Below, piece after piece: positions 25,068 to 38,555 of a stretch of DNA of 64,000 nt. How positions within the stretch are numbered: position 1 is the first letter of the stretch; each line of letters opens with the position of its first letter. Under the pieces are notes generated by a model. That model worked only from the letters and a program-made list of their open reading frames with translations, made no database searches and had not been told where the DNA came from. Source of the stretch: Favolaschia claudopus (taxonomy: Eukaryota; Basidiomycota; Agaricomycetes; Agaricales; Mycenaceae); assembly GCA_037176885.1 (NCBI GenBank), contig JAWWNJ010000134.1:434001-498000 (forward strand), in the 5' to 3' direction. The position numbers and the translations under genes were made by a program.

Positions 25068-25678
25068 TTAATGTGAATTCCAGATTGTCCAAAAGAAATG
25101 TTTTTGTCCTTCGTTGTCCTTGCGGCGTAGATAAATCTCGAGTTGGATCTAAGCGTTTGGGTCAGTATTGCACAGAAGCGAGACGTGGATGTTCCGACCT
25201 CCAGCCGGATTTTCAGTCTCCGGGCGTCGGCTGTGCAGCGCATGATGGCGAAAGGAAGTCCGCGAACGAGCGCACTCAGTCGACCCCACGAAGACACTGA
25301 AGAGCAAAGGCTTTGCTCCCTTAGCTGCGAAGCAATGTTTTGCAACCTGGAATATTCAGAATATCAGTTTAAAACCTTGAGCTTAAAGTATTGCTGATAC
25401 ATAAACACTCACCGTAAAAGCTCGCCAATGATGTCGTCTTTTGATTCGTGCAGGAGACCAAGTTCAAGCGACGAGAAATATATCCACTCTGCATCGTACA
25501 TGGCCCATTGCATCTCATGCGTAACCTTCGCGAGGGCGATGCGGCGGAGAAGGTGGAAGGCTAGGGCCAGAATGAAGATACATGTCAATGTTGCACGAGA
25601 TGCTGTGTCGGGAAGTAAATCATTGAGGGACGCAAGGATGGATGTCTCATTAGACACGATCGATACCTCTGAAGCCAT
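25068..25678 (-). CDS. Small membrane/coiled-coil protein, family unknown
   Basis: Three exons (25678-25413, 25346-25199, 25148-25068; introns 66 and 50 bases, consensus ends) join in frame to 164 residues. The N-terminal half has one likely membrane helix (LTCIFILALAFHLL), followed by amphipathic, charged helices (LQNIASQLREQSL, ADARRLKIRLEIQLEI). The tail ends in FWTIWNSH. Small one-helix proteins of this kind are common and uncharacterised in Agaricomycetes. No enzymatic motif is visible. The overall design is similar to 38556-38992, but I see no sequence identity. Confidence 0.65.
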
Positions 25679-25699
25679 GACCTACTCTATGCACCTTGA

Positions 25700-26811
25700 G
25701 TTGCGATTTATACTTCCAGAACTTGGGCTTGGCCAATACACAGCGGGAAATCAACAACGAACATGGCAAACTGCTGTATTGCCAGTTGAGGCCAAGCAAA
25801 GAGGGCCAGGCGGCGGTTGCGAACGGCACCGAATATAAGTCTTGTTAATTGCTTGTAAATTCGCGGCGCACATGCAATGACAAACCAAGGATCCAAGAGG
25901 ACAAGGCAATAGAATGGGCTGAATGATATAAAGCCCATCTGGCAGATTGAAAGTTCCGAGAACACCAGCTGGCAGACTGACGCGGCACTAGACGAGGAGG
26001 CTAAGGATCCATCCCGAAAACAGATTCCAAGGTATTCCAGCCTCGAATCTGAAGTGAAGTTTCCACTGCCCAGTGCCCAGTTTCAAGCCTCTCCGGGCAG
26101 CTCCGGGCCTCAGGACCGAGCCTAGGATGCAGCGAGGATGCAGATTCGTTGTAGACTTCGATCGCGGTACCGAAAGCCGCAACTTCAGCCAAGATGTCAT
26201 GAGATACCCAAGTGGCGGATATGCACATGAAAGTCGAGATGATGAGCTGGCGTGGCGGTGCCGGCCAAAGGGATCAAACGCGATCCCGTGCTTGAGAAGT
26301 GCCACGTGACACCATAAGACAGCGGAAGGAGAATATTATGCAAATATTCGCTGAGATTGTATAAGGAGTTGTATTTCTTAGGAAGGCGCGCCTTGGCGTA
26401 GTCTGAGCAGAACATTGGGCTCAAATCCACCGTATCTTGATATGACGGAAATGGTTGACTGTATTCGATAACGATTAGAAGAAGAAACGACATGTACACA
26501 GTGGTTGATAAGTAACAAGAGCTTCAGGAGCCGAAGATCACCATGTAAGTCGTTGAAGGAGTTTCAGTACCGTCACAGCGTATTGGTGGGCAATTTAGAT
26601 CTGAGACCTCAAACGACCTGTTTGGAAGTTGTTTCGAAGCGTACAAGGGAGCTGATTCATCGACAAGCCTAAAAATGCATCGACAGCCTGGGGCCAAGAA
26701 GCACGGAATGATACAGAAACAGATCATCTCAGAAGTAGTCAATCTGTCGTGAAGGGAGAACCAACGATCTGGCTTCCCATATTCCGATTTCGCATTACTA
26801 TTCACTCCCAC
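25700..26811 (-). other. Possible gene or gene remnant with hydrophobic exons
   Basis: Open minus-strand segments at 26811-26524, 26499-26197 and 25965-25708 contain hydrophobic stretches (MSFLLLIVIEYSQPF; FYCLVLLDPWFVIACAP) and a segment with DILAEVAAFGTAIEVYNES. Adjacent segments lie in different frames and could not be joined with confident splice sites, so this may be a decayed multi-pass membrane protein. The family is not recognised. The right end (about 26745 on) also belongs to the duplicated P450 block. Confidence 0.3.
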
Positions 26812-29645
26812 AGAAGAAGATTCGCCGTCCCAGACCCGTCAACTCCTCACAGAAGCTTTAAAGCTGATGACCCACCTCACCACCCACCCGCCATGAACCT
26901 CCCATCGCTACCCACCGCGTTTCTGCTTCTTGGACTCAGTCTGCTCTGCTGGTTGATCCTGCGCCGCCAACGCAGAAGACCCTTCCCACCGGGTCCGCCT
27001 GGGCTTCCTATTATCGGAAACGTCTTACAGCTGCCGGTTGAGAAAGAATGGTTGACATACCACTCTTGGGCGAGGCAGTACGGTGCGTATTGAGTGGAGG
27101 CCTTCAACTTCAAGCTTCATTGATGATGGTTCCAATTATGTCCAGGCGACATAGTGCATGTCTCCGCCTTCGGACAGCATATAGTCATTCTCAGCTCTGA
27201 GACGGCGATACAGGAACTGCTAGATCAACAAAGCGCAATATCTTCGGATCGGCCGCTTGGCTATTTCGGTGGCGAGCTGTGAGTCAATTCAAATTTGGAT
27301 TTACCCTGAATCTAACTTTGAATCTTCAACAGTGTGGGTTGGAAAGACAGCGTACCGATGTGCGCCTACGGGGCTCGCCACCGCCAGCACGGTAAATTGA
27401 TGAAGGAAGTCCTGGCGCCGATCGCGCTGGCGGAATACCACGCAATGGAGGAAGAGAAGACTGTTGAGTACCTATATCGAATGAGCCAAGATCCAAAAGA
27501 CGTGGCGGAGCACATAAAGCTGTAATTTCCTCCGCTATAGTATCGAACAACACAAAACCAAAAACTGACCTTTTGCTTTCAGTCTCATCGCGAGCATCAT
27601 GTTCGATATATCGCACGCATATAATGTGACTGACAGAGACGATCCGATGTTGAAGCTCGCCATGCAGGCCAACGACGATTTTGTCCGGATAGCTCTCCCT
27701 GGAGCTTATCTTTGCGATGTTCTCCCTATAAGTACGTTTACTCAGTTCGGAACTCTACACATTCTTTGAGCCAAATGCACCATGACACCATTGCAGTGCG
27801 ATACATCCCTGAATGGACGGGCATACGCTTCAAACAGGACGCCAAACAATTCCGTAAAACATTGGAGGCGCTTCGGGACGACGCGTATGAGAAGATCAAA
27901 GTGCAAGTGGTCAGTCGAATAATTTATGCAGAATATGCACCTACCAACTAGTACTGACTTCGACAAAGAAGGACGGTACCGCGAAGCCCTCTTTCACACA
28001 AAGCCTGGTCGAAAGAAACCAGAACCCCACACCAGAAGAGGAGTCGGTTTACAAATGGACTTCCGTGGCAGTCTATGAAGGTATGAGCTCCGAAACAATT
28101 CTTTGTTCGATTGTTTGCTTACTCACCGTGATGAAAGGTGGAGCAGAGACGGTAAGAATCATCTTTTCACTGAAAAGCGCGCCTAATGGAAACAACCTTG
28201 GTTTTCAGACTTTGAGTGCCATGGAGTCTTTCTTCGTTGCTATGTCCGTGTATCCTCAAGTCCAAGAACGGGCGCACGCGGAGCTGATGAACGTCGTCGG
28301 TACGACACGCCTGCCTGGCTTCAGCGACCGCCCGTATTTGCCCTACATCGAAGCAATGATTCAGGAGGTAAGTACAGTATGTTGGTGTCGAACTGCTGTG
28401 ATGACGCCCCGCTGACGTGAATATTATCTGAAAGATCTTGCGCTGGAATCCTGTGGGACCGCTAGGGCTTCCGCATAGACTGATACAGGACGTTATATAT
28501 CGAGGGTATGACATCCCGGCTGGCACTATCCTCCTGGCGAACTCATGGTGGGTTGACTGAATATCCCAGTGTGGAAGATGAAGAAAGGCTCACCGAACAC
28601 TTCACAGGGCGATGTTACACGATCCAAACATCTACCCGTCGCCTTTCGAGTTCAAGCCGGAGAGATTCCTTACCACCACTACAGAGCCCAAACTCAGCGC
28701 CGACCAGCGGATACTCAATCCCGATTCACGGCGGCACGCATTTGGCTACGCGCGACGTGCCTGCCCGGGACAGTATCTGGCCGAAGACGTTTTGTACATC
28801 GCGATCGTGAGGACGCTGGCGGTGTTTCACATAGGGCCGGTGGACAAGACAAAGACGGTGGATGATGTGGAGTTCGCTGGGATCATTTGGTACGTTCCTT
28901 GGTTCGTTTGCGGAGGGAAATCGATGTTTATGCGCCTTGCGATATCGAAATGCATGCAGCCACCCGAAGTCACTCGACTGCGTTCTCAGTCCACGCTCCA
29001 CAGAGGCTGTTTCACTCATTCCAGGACTTTGATCTCTGCATCCGCTTCAAGTGTTTAAAATCTTCTGCGGAATTCGAGATAAATCATTGCGGAACTCCGA
29101 AGCAGAGGACTGTTGGAGATGCAGGAAGAGGTGGCAGTCAGAGGGACAAGTCTAAGGGAAGAAAGCCTGAGGTCGGGCCGTCCAGGGCAAGTCCAGGGTG
29201 GCAAGAGAAGAGGAAGGACGATGTGTTGCAGATAGATACAATCATACCCGTCCAGACGAACCACCGCGCATTCTACGATCGACAAAGGAAAACGGCGATC
29301 ACGGTGAAAAGCAAAAGAGAGTTGTTTATTTTTGTGTGGCTGCGACCTCACTGTCGAACGCGGTCACGTGGAAGGCGCGTTCTCTATTCCTGTACGCAAG
29401 CAACGTATGAAATCAAAGACTCGATATATCACTTGGTCCCCGCGAAGAAATCTGTCCAATCCGTATTCTTCGCGTAGTCTGCCCAGGTATACACTTGAGA
29501 TTTGAGGGCGTCGGGAATGGGCGGGACAGGCCCTGGAAAACGGTAAGCAAATCATAAATGAATCATAAGCCACGAATGAAAATAGGCAAGGCAGAAGAAA
29601 TCGAAACGTACACCCAAATTCGTCAAATGCAGCCGTCAAATCCAT
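26745..29645 (+). repeat. P450/NmrA block, copy A of an inverted duplication
   Basis: This block aligns in inverse orientation with 43117-45990. The match covers the P450 promoter region (cgatctggcttcccatatt versus its counterpart near 45965), all P450 exons and introns, the intergenic stretch 29190-29400, and NmrA exons 4-5. The two copies are about 14 kb apart. Confidence 0.85.
26893..29032 (+). CDS. Cytochrome P450 (copy A)
   Basis: Eleven exons join in frame to 507 residues: 26893-27082, 27146-27278, 27333-27521, 27583-27731, 27797-27909, 27972-28080, 28138-28151, 28209-28367, 28435-28547, 28608-28889 and 28960-29032. The N-terminus has a membrane anchor, then basic residues and the proline hinge PFPPGPPGLPIIGN. 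The ExxR motif is in QEILRW, PERF in FKPERFL, and the haem loop is FGYARRACPGQY with ligand Cys442. It is an ER-bound monooxygenase of the large fungal group usually annotated as O-methylsterigmatocystin-oxidoreductase-like. The substrate is unknown. Exon 7 is only 14 bases and encodes the I-helix oxygen-binding motif. Here this reads GGAET, where copy B has the canonical AGADT. The gene is convergent with the NmrA-like gene. Confidence 0.92.
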
Positions 29646-30619
29646 TTGGTCCTCGACGATGTGCGGCGGGAGCCCGGCGGCTTCGAGTTGTTGTTTGAAT
29701 TGCTCCCGACTAATTTGAACGTATTGAAATTTCTTCCCCGTTGCTACGCATTAATGGATTAGAATTACAATTCTTCAGAAAACGACAGCACATACCTTGA
29801 CCCCACTGCTCCAAAATCTTCTCAATAGAAATATTCTCCGAATACGCAGCAAACGCCTGCCCATCCGGAAACACCTCCAACTCCAACGCATAGCGTACAA
29901 ACTTTCCATAATCTCTCGGTATATCCACAATCGGCGCGCAAGTCGTCGGCTTCGTCGGCAACCCCAGCACGTAAGACCCATCCGCCTGTTTAGCTGGAGC
30001 GAACGGGAACCCCCGGAAATTAGATGCATACGAGCCGGCTTGGACGTCCACGAACGGGACGCCCGAGTGGCGGCCGTACGCGGTTACGAGGCTTTTGCCT
30101 TCGAAGTGATAGACGTGGGTGTATTTCCCGTTGGTGTGTTTGATGAAGGAGGGAAGGCCGGACCAGATGATGCCGGAGACGTTGGCGGCTTTGGCGGCGT
30201 CGATGAGGAGTTTGCCTTCAGCGACTTCCTGTATGTGTCGAATATGAGCGGAGGGAAATATGAGTATGAAGGAACACACTTTATCCATGTCGACATGTTC
30301 CCAGAAGTTTGTAACGAGCTGGACAAGATGTGTTCAGTGAGTCGGGATGAGTTGACGTCCAACGTACAAACGCGTATGCCGCCCCTTCGAACACTTTGTA
30401 CACTGTCTCCTTATTCTCCACCACCAACGACACAGCGACGACTTCCACGCCGAGCTTCACCAACTCCTGAGCCGCAGGCTTCGTCGCATCGCGAGTAAAC
30501 CCGCGAACGCGGTAGGGTTTTGTTGAATCGGCCAAGGAACGGACGACGCTGCCGCCCTGGTTGCCGGTAGCGCCGACGACGGCGATGAGCGGTGCGGAGG
30601 GGTTCTGGGTGATTGTCAT
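29429..30619 (-). CDS. NmrA-like NAD(P)-binding oxidoreductase
   Basis: Five exons (30619-30368, 30318-30280, 30228-29796, 29743-29612, 29532-29429) give 319 residues. The N-terminal Rossmann motif is VVGATGNQGGSV (GxxGxxG), followed by LVTNFWEHVD and FIWSGL-like IIWSGLPS, both typical of NmrA/HSCARG proteins. These atypical short-chain dehydrogenases bind NADP and act as redox sensors or regulators, or as reductases in secondary metabolism. The usual catalytic Tyr-x3-Lys is not evident, which favours a regulatory role. The C-terminal WTDFFAGTK ends the protein. Its tail faces P450 A. A decayed copy of exons 4-5 sits beside P450 B at 43117. Confidence 0.9.
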
Positions 30620-31559
30620 GTTATCGAAAGACGTTGTAGAGAGTGAGTCTGTGAATCTGTGAGGCGGATTGAATCCAACGCAGAGGAGAACCACCCTTTA
30701 TACGGTTGAGAGTATCCCGAGACACTCGGGGTTCGCTATTTTCGATGAGAAATTAGAATTGCGATGCACTCGGAACGATTCCGTCTCCGTGGAAGAGCGT
30801 AGAGTGAGATATGGGGGAAGGTCTCTATGTTTATATTGAGGTCGACCCTGGGGCCGTATTTATACTGTATGCCACCTTACTTGAATCTACGGGCTGGCGA
30901 GTAGCGGCGGTATCCGTGGAAGCCCGTGGTGACAGGCCTAGGGAGCTACCAGCAACGGGTTCCGGGACTCCCGAACAGTACGTGTATCCATCCTATTTTT
31001 TGCTTGCTGAAGGGGAACAATATCCGTGCGGTAAATGCCGTTCTGATACAGAAATGTATAAGTACCAACAATTGATCCCGTACCTTCGACTGTTTGTGTT
31101 TCCTCCCGGTTCTCTCGAGAGCGTAGGATGACATGGCTGGACATCTTCGAAAAGATATATCAATCTTCAAGACCACCTATCGCACAAAGTCGACTCTCCA
31201 AAGACAAATCTCGAAGACTCTTTCCGATTCCCTAGAAGGTGGGAAATTCCAAGCCAGATGCAGTGGTTCAGTCATCCCAGAGTCGTACATACGCTAGAAT
31301 GGGGCGGCGTCTAATATTCCTAGATGAGCTCCAGCCTCCAGCTCTGATCATGAAGGAATGGTCCAAGCAAGGTCCAAGTCGGACATGGAGGTGGGAAGAG
31401 AGCCTCGTGCTGCCTCGTGTGAATAGATCAAAACAATCACTGACTCACATGATTTCCCCGCCGGCAGCGTCGGCATCACGACATCAAACGCGCTTCAGCG
31501 GCTTTTGTTATTCTCCTTGCTTTTTGCCACACACCACGTCGGGGTGCGCTGCGGCGCGC
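30620..31559. other. Intergenic, divergent promoter region
   Basis: This region lies between the divergent NmrA-like and MYND genes. Frames of 60-175 codons exist (for example 30811-31131 plus) but show no domain. It probably holds both promoters. A run of ACTCACTGACTCACAT-like sequence near 31435-31450 is noted without assigned function. Confidence 0.4.
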
Positions 31560-33537
31560 ATGACGGACGACGCCTCCTCCGCTCCCCCGCCCAACGACGA
31601 TGACCGCCTCCCGATGTTCCACGATGGCCTACCCAGCCACGTTCATCCGCGGTGCAGCCATTGTCTCCAGGTCCAGCGGTCGTACAAGACGCCCCTCGCG
31701 CTCTGCAAAGCATGCGGGATGGCCATGTATTGCGTGAGTTTGCATTTGCTATTTTTGAAATGCTAGAACAACCTATTGATTACTTAATCTCACCTATTTG
31801 CGTACCATCTCATCCTCCCAAGTCCAAAGAATGTCAGATATCCCACTGGCCATCCCACAAATCCGACTGTAAAACACACAAAGCCGAGCGCCTGCGCCTC
31901 GCGCGGAAAACAGGCAGCGACACCGCCTTCACAGATCTCGCCTCCTGGATGCGCTTCCACGACGCAACCCTAAAAAACTGCGCCATCGCCTCAATGCAGC
32001 TCCCCTCCTTCTCTCACATGGAGCGCAAAGCCGTCTTCTGCGTCTACCTCCGCCACGATCCCGGGGACCTCTCGCAACCCCCGCACAAGCGCTTCGTCAT
32101 CGGCACCGCCCGCCGCGGCAACTTCCCCGACGACATCAACCCTATGTCCGATTTGCGGGGCTCCCTGTACCTGCGCTATCCGCAATTTTGCGAAGAGGGC
32201 CGAGACGAATTCGGAAATAACTTCTACGGGGTGATTCGGATTGGTGTGTTTGTGGTGTTTGGGTGCGACGAGGAGGGGGTGCCGGATTGGATCACGGAAA
32301 GGTATATTCATTTTTCAATTGATAAGGAGACGGCCAAGGCAAGGAGGGTGGCGCGGGATGTTGAGGGGACGTTGCAGGAGTATGTGAGAAGGGGGGAGAG
32401 GATGCGATTTTGTTGCGGGCCGATACCGGGGGCGAAGGACGTTTGCTGTTGTGGTGGATTGTTCGATCATAGTGAGTTTGAGAAAGCGGTAAGTTTTCTA
32501 TTCGAGGGTATATCTGCGAGCTTACATCGTTACTACAGGAACCGATAGCTGTGGAACCCGTCGGCGACAAAACTGACGCAGAATCGGCCGTTGACGGCAA
32601 ACCGCCCGATGTTGAAGCGGATGAGTTCTGTCCTGCGAAGGCAGAACAGTCTATGGAGGCAGACGTCGGTGAAACAACCGACGCTCCGCCCCCCACTAAC
32701 CATGCTGCCGACGTCCAGCCGTCGTCCACGGCCACGAACGCCGTCAACCGGCCTACCTCCTCGTTGTCGGGGGCTCTCAAACCCCCGGACGCAGCCGCCC
32801 TGACACCCACTGTAACTTCCGCATCTCCACCCCCACCTCCATCTCAACTCCCTTTTCCCTCATCCAACTCTTCATTCGCCACCATCCCCGTTCCCACTCT
32901 CGCCACCACCACCACCACCACCTCCGTCTCCGCCCCCTCCGACTCTGAGCCTCATGCGCCGACTCTCGAGCCCCGTACACCCGCCTTCGACTGGGCAGAC
33001 TCGACAGAGGACGACGATATCGGTGATATCCCGTCAGATTGGATGACGCCTTCCACTACGGATAGGTATAATCCGCCTCCACGAACGACAGCGACCACAC
33101 CTCCGTCGAAGATAACAAATCCCGCTACGCCAACGCAAACAGGATCATCGAAAATCTCTACTACTGCGACATCTATGTCTATGCCGGCTATGCAGACACA
33201 GGCGCAAACACAACTGCAACTGCAGATGATGAGTTGGGCGGATTCCACCGACGGGGACGGATTGGGTGATATCCCGTTGGAGTGGGGAACTCCTTCTCCC
33301 TCCCTTGCCGCCACCACCGCCACTCCCTCTCTCCCTACAGCTACGACGACGGCTACCGCTATTGTGAATACCACGACGCCCATGACGAGGAGGCCGAGGA
33401 AACCGTCGTCGACAGCGGCGCACGTCTCTTTACCGCAGACAAATCCGAAGACAAAGGTCAAGCCGGATTCGGAGACGGCGTCGAATGGGTTCGTTGTTGT
33501 ACAAAGGCAGAGGAAGCGGACGAAGTCGATAAAATGA
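31560..33537 (+). CDS. MYND zinc-finger protein with long disordered tail
   Basis: Three exons (31560-31733, 31823-32488, 32539-33537) give 612 residues. The finger is CSHCLQVQ, CKACGMAMYC, then after an intron SKECQISHWPSHKSDC. The central domain is shared with the gene at 8049-8999 (AERLRLARKTG, HFSIDKETAKA) and keeps the Cys-rich DVCCCGG segment that copy B has lost. The last exon is unlike the other copies: about 330 residues rich in Pro, Thr, Ser and Ala. It holds two copies of a motif WADST-x-D-x3-GDIP-x2-W-x-TPS, encoded at 32989-33054 and 33231-33296. It ends in a basic KRTKSIK. It is likely an interaction scaffold, and the repeated acidic Trp motif could be a binding peptide. The tail may be a later fusion. 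Confidence 0.85.
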
Positions 33538-34539
33538 AGTTGATTTGTGGTTGGAATGGATGCAAATTGAATCATGCGGCAGCGTTTGTTGTTGGTTTCT
33601 TTTGATGAAAGAGCGAACGATCTTCGAACCAGATCCAGGATTGCGCGTCTGGATTTAAACAATCTAGCCCGTGCATCTCACTTCCTCGCCGAACAAACCT
33701 CCAACCCGCACAGGGAGACTCGGCCTTGTTCCGTGCTTGGTTTAAAATGCACCTTCAAGGTAGCAGCAATCACCGGCAATCACCAGTGAAACTTTTCGCG
33801 TGACAGAGTGACGTCACTTCCTCAACTCAAACCACCACCACCGACAATAGTATGCTCGATGTCAGTGCCATTTTTTGCCTCAGAAATAGTGGCCCCGGTG
33901 TTATGTCCTGGCACCTATTTGATTAATTTTTTTTTCAAATAGAAAGAGCCGTGGGCGGTCGAGAAACCCAACACATAAAGGTCTCTTTGTAGATAGGTAG
34001 TCTACCATGCAGTTTTCGTTTCGTCTTTTTGCAATGAGAAGGTTGACCGTTCAAGTCCTGGTGTCACCCATCGCTTTTTCCTTCAGTATTCAATCATATT
34101 GTTACATGAACTCCGGGGTTTATTCTACGCTGTATCGTGAAGTCGAGTTGGATTGAGCTTGTTGCTTGGCTCTTTTCCGGTTCGAATCAAGCAAAAAAAG
34201 CACTACATTAGCAAGATTACTTGTTACACAACTTTCCGCAACATGACCCAAACAAAAGACAGTCGCTATGTCAGTATCGATTGGCAGAAGTAAGGATATA
34301 AGTAAAAATATACGAACTGCAGGGGTGCGAAGGTAAGTTTGCGCATCAATTTCGCGAGCGAATACGGAACTCACCTAAACATTCAAGGACGAACGCCGCG
34401 GCCGCCGACAGTGGCTCCGTTGCCAGTCCTTGGCGTCAGTAAAGCGTGTCGGTTGGAAGACGTTGAAGTTGTTTCGAGTAAGCGAGGCGGGCCCCAGATG
34501 TCGAGGGAATTGAAAGTGAAACGGGAAGCAATTTCGAAG
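33538..34539. other. Intergenic, no gene recognised
   Basis: This region contains homopolymer tracts (about 33925-33945), and a CGTTCAAGTCC box near 34050 that fits an internal RNA polymerase III B box but lies in no foldable tRNA. No coding signal is convincing. Confidence 0.4.
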
Positions 34540-35345
<806 letters not shown>

Positions 35346-36750
35346 AGGTGGCTCGACAACGATGAAGCAACCTTTCAATCCAAACGAGAGCGGTCGCCGG
35401 TGGAGTACGGTGTCGATGTTGTCCAGACGCCGCAGATTTTTGTGCAAACGGTGGGAGAAAGCTAGAGACAGCCCCAGGCTATACAAGTAGTCCACCGGAC
35501 AAGTGAGAGGGAGATTTGAGGAGGCGGACGAGAGACAATGAGAGAGTGTCGCGCTGCTGCCAGCACACGAGGCGTGAGAAAACCTTTCCGAGTAAAGGCA
35601 TAAGCTCATGCCTAAATATGGGCATAAGCCCTGCCAGGGCACTGCACTATCGTCGAAATAGTCCTATTGATTTTACTTGCACATCTCAGCTGACTCTGAA
35701 GTCATGACGAAGTTTGGATCGCCATAAGTCCCAGCTATTGCTTTGAATTTTTCACATTAGATACTTAAGGCAGAAGTCAGCTGGATCGTCTTTCCTTCGG
35801 TTTAGGAAGGCCTTGGTGTTGATTTTTCTGTTCTCTGTGCACTGAGTCGGCACCACCATGAGGTGGTCAATTGTTTTTTAAATTTGGGGTTCATTCGACG
35901 CGATAAGTATTTTGCCATTCTATACGAACTTGGTGTACTACGTGCGAGATACACGCCAAATCAACCCTTTTCCCATGTGGAACTTGAAGAGAAGGGAGAA
36001 CGCTACGCAGTCAGCGCAGCCATATGTGGTATGTAATCCGCTTCCGTCGCAGCAGGCGCTTAATGGATCCCATGCTCGTGACTCAACTGCGGGCGCAGAT
36101 TCTTTCCGCCAAACATCATCTCAATCGCGCTCACCCAGAACCCTCTACTCCCGAAGTAGTTTATCGCTTTGCTCAGGAACGTTGTTGTTCTCCGACCCGC
36201 TGGTAACCAACATTTCAACACCCTTTCGGCCCCGCGGCGAGTCATCTTCTCATGACCGCCAGCCCAACCGATGCATGCTCCCCCAATCACTGTACGAGTA
36301 GCCTCTCGTTATCACTACCGTTGAACTCTCGGCCCCGTCGCGAGTCACCAAGACATACGTCCGGCGCCGAGACCTTTGTTCCCACCTCCAAACACGATTT
36401 TCTACACCAACTCTCTACTACTCTCTCTATACCCGCCGCCATGTGTATCTCTGTGTTATCTCCCCAGTTCCACTCCATTATCATAAGATGCAGGCTGCGC
36501 AACGCAGCAGGCCCGCAGCGCTAGCGATATACGGGATGTCTTCCTTTCGGTATGTTTTTCTTTTCATTTGTATCGTACATGAAAAGCTAGCGGGGCTATA
36601 TTTATTAGACCAAATTATGCAATGACTCAGATACGGCTCGCAAGATTCTACCGCCCGACCCTCTGTTCATAGAAAATCTTCAGTCAAACTTTACGAATCT
36701 TTCCCAAACCATGGCCTCCTTCAGTTAACCACCCCATTGTCATTCCTCAC
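35346..36750. other. Intergenic, no gene recognised
   Basis: Frames of 60-130 codons on both strands lack recognisable features. The final 100-200 bases are probably the promoter and leader of the arrestin-like gene. Confidence 0.4.
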
Positions 36751-38307
36751 ATGTCTACAACTCTCAACTCTGCGATATCCGATCTTCCCTCGATCCTCCC
36801 TCCCTACTCCCCTTCCCGCCTCGCACCCTCCTACTCCGTCGACCCCGCCCACGACGAACATCTACTCGAACTCGGGCCACAATCAAAACCGCGTCTCCAG
36901 CGAAGCGGAAATTTTATCAAAAGAAGCGGCAATGGCGATACTTTGATCCTCAGCGCGCAGGATCCCGACATAGAGGCGCCTACGTACGGCAGGTCTGCTG
37001 TGGTTGGTGGGTTTGTGAGCGTCGAGGAGAGGGAGTCGGTGGGACAGGTCTCTCTGACGGTGCGCAGAACCAAGTTCTTTTCCTCGAGTGCATGGGTGGT
37101 TTTATTGACGAGGAGTCCGTAAGGATAGGTATCCGGCAAGATCGAGCTCACAGCAGCCGACTCCAGCATCCATCAAACTATACTCGAGGACACCCAAGTT
37201 TTGTGGTCAGCCAAGGACAACGCGAGCGAAAATCGCGACATGCCTGCACAATGTCCAGGCCACCTTACTTTCACCGCTTCTATCCCCGTCTATTTCCAAC
37301 ACGCTGACGACCACGAACGATACCCCCTCCCCCCTACATTCCTCGCATCCTACTCAATCTCTGGTGGCCTCTCGGCTCAGATTCTATACACGATTTCGGC
37401 TACCATCGTTCGAGTGCGAAGGCGTGGGGCGTTGGGATTGAGTTCCGTGCTGGGTCCCAAAATTACGTGCGTCGCCAAATCTTCTTCTTTATTTCTGAAT
37501 GCGCTGACGTGTATGCCGCCCACCTCGCAGGAATGTTATCATTCCATTCAACTACGTCCCCCGATCATACCCTTCTCGTCCTATACCCCTCACCTCCGAG
37601 TACAATTTTCTATCTGAAATCAAGGCGATGCCGGAGGAGTGGCATCAGCTTTGTGTTGTTGTTAACCCGCGTCCGGGAGTGCGGTTGCCTGCGGTGGATC
37701 TGCATGTGCGTCCACAGTTTGAATAACATCGATATATACCTCAGAAATGGTATCACCCCAGCTTTTCACACCCATCTCGGGCATTTTCGCTCTCGGGACG
37801 CCTATTCCTATCCGTATTCAGCTCATTGGTTCGGTCGACTCGCTGCGCGAGTTCATTCCCGATGATTCTGGATTCAATACCACCAATCTACCACGCTCGC
37901 GGATCGAAGTATCCCTCGTTCGACAGCTGCGTTTGCACGTCCACGGAAGCATCGAAAGTGCGCGGTCGACCATTGGACGTGCTTTTCTTCTATCAGTCCC
38001 TCCTCCTGCGCCTCCTCCTCCATCTCCTTCCCCTCCCGCCTTCTCTTACGATCCTCTGCGTCCTGTTCCCTCTCACGAATCTCATTCTCAACATGACTTG
38101 ACCAACACGTTCTTCCTTGATTTCGCCGCTCAACTGCACATCGACACCACCCTCGGCACCACATCCTCATTCAACGCCGCAATTGTGCAGGTGCAGGATT
38201 TCATTGTGATTGATGTGTTGGAACCGGCTGGCCCAAAATCGGTGTTTGCGCATACGAGGGAGGCGAGGAGGGTGAGGTTGGTCACGGATGAGTATCCGGG
38301 TTCTTGA
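36751..38307 (+). CDS. Arrestin-like protein
   Basis: Four exons (36751-37059, 37129-37466, 37531-37705, 37762-38307) join in frame to 455 residues. The start has a Pro/Tyr-rich PPYSPSRLAPSYS. Beta-strand-rich segments characteristic of the arrestin N-domain follow: SVGQVSLTVSGKIELTAAD, LTFTASIPVYF, YSISGGLSAQILYTISATIV, and after a linker FTPISGIFALGTPIPIRIQL. A Pro/Ser-rich loop (PPPAPPPPSPSPP) lies near the C-terminus. Fungal alpha-arrestins link plasma-membrane cargo to a HECT ubiquitin ligase through PPxY motifs. The PPYS near the N-terminus is only a partial match. The precise role is inferred from fold resemblance. Introns have consensus signals and the frame is intact. Confidence 0.78.
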
Positions 38308-38555
38308 CATTTGAGGGCTTGGGGAGCGAAGGATGAATTTATGTGATAATGCAGGTTCGAAGGAGTTATCGTTTCCGTGAAAGATAGATCAGGATATATT
38401 GCGAATGAGAGGGGTGAGTCATAGGCTTCGACCTTGGTTGCTGGAGCTGACAATACAATGAATAGGATCTCTCCAACATACTCATTCAACTCAAATCGCC
38501 GTTTTACGCCTGCTACCCTCCCTCTTCCCCTGCTTCACGTCTTCTAGTATCACCG

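Noticed and set aside
34030..34075. tRNA-like B box (GTTCAAGTC) in intergenic sequence
   Set aside because: The bases either side of the putative T loop do not pair and no acceptor stem or D arm can be folded.
35400..35450. Plus-strand PQIFVQTVG resembling a ubiquitin start
   Set aside because: The neighbouring ubiquitin units are all on the minus strand and no further match follows. It is likely coincidence.
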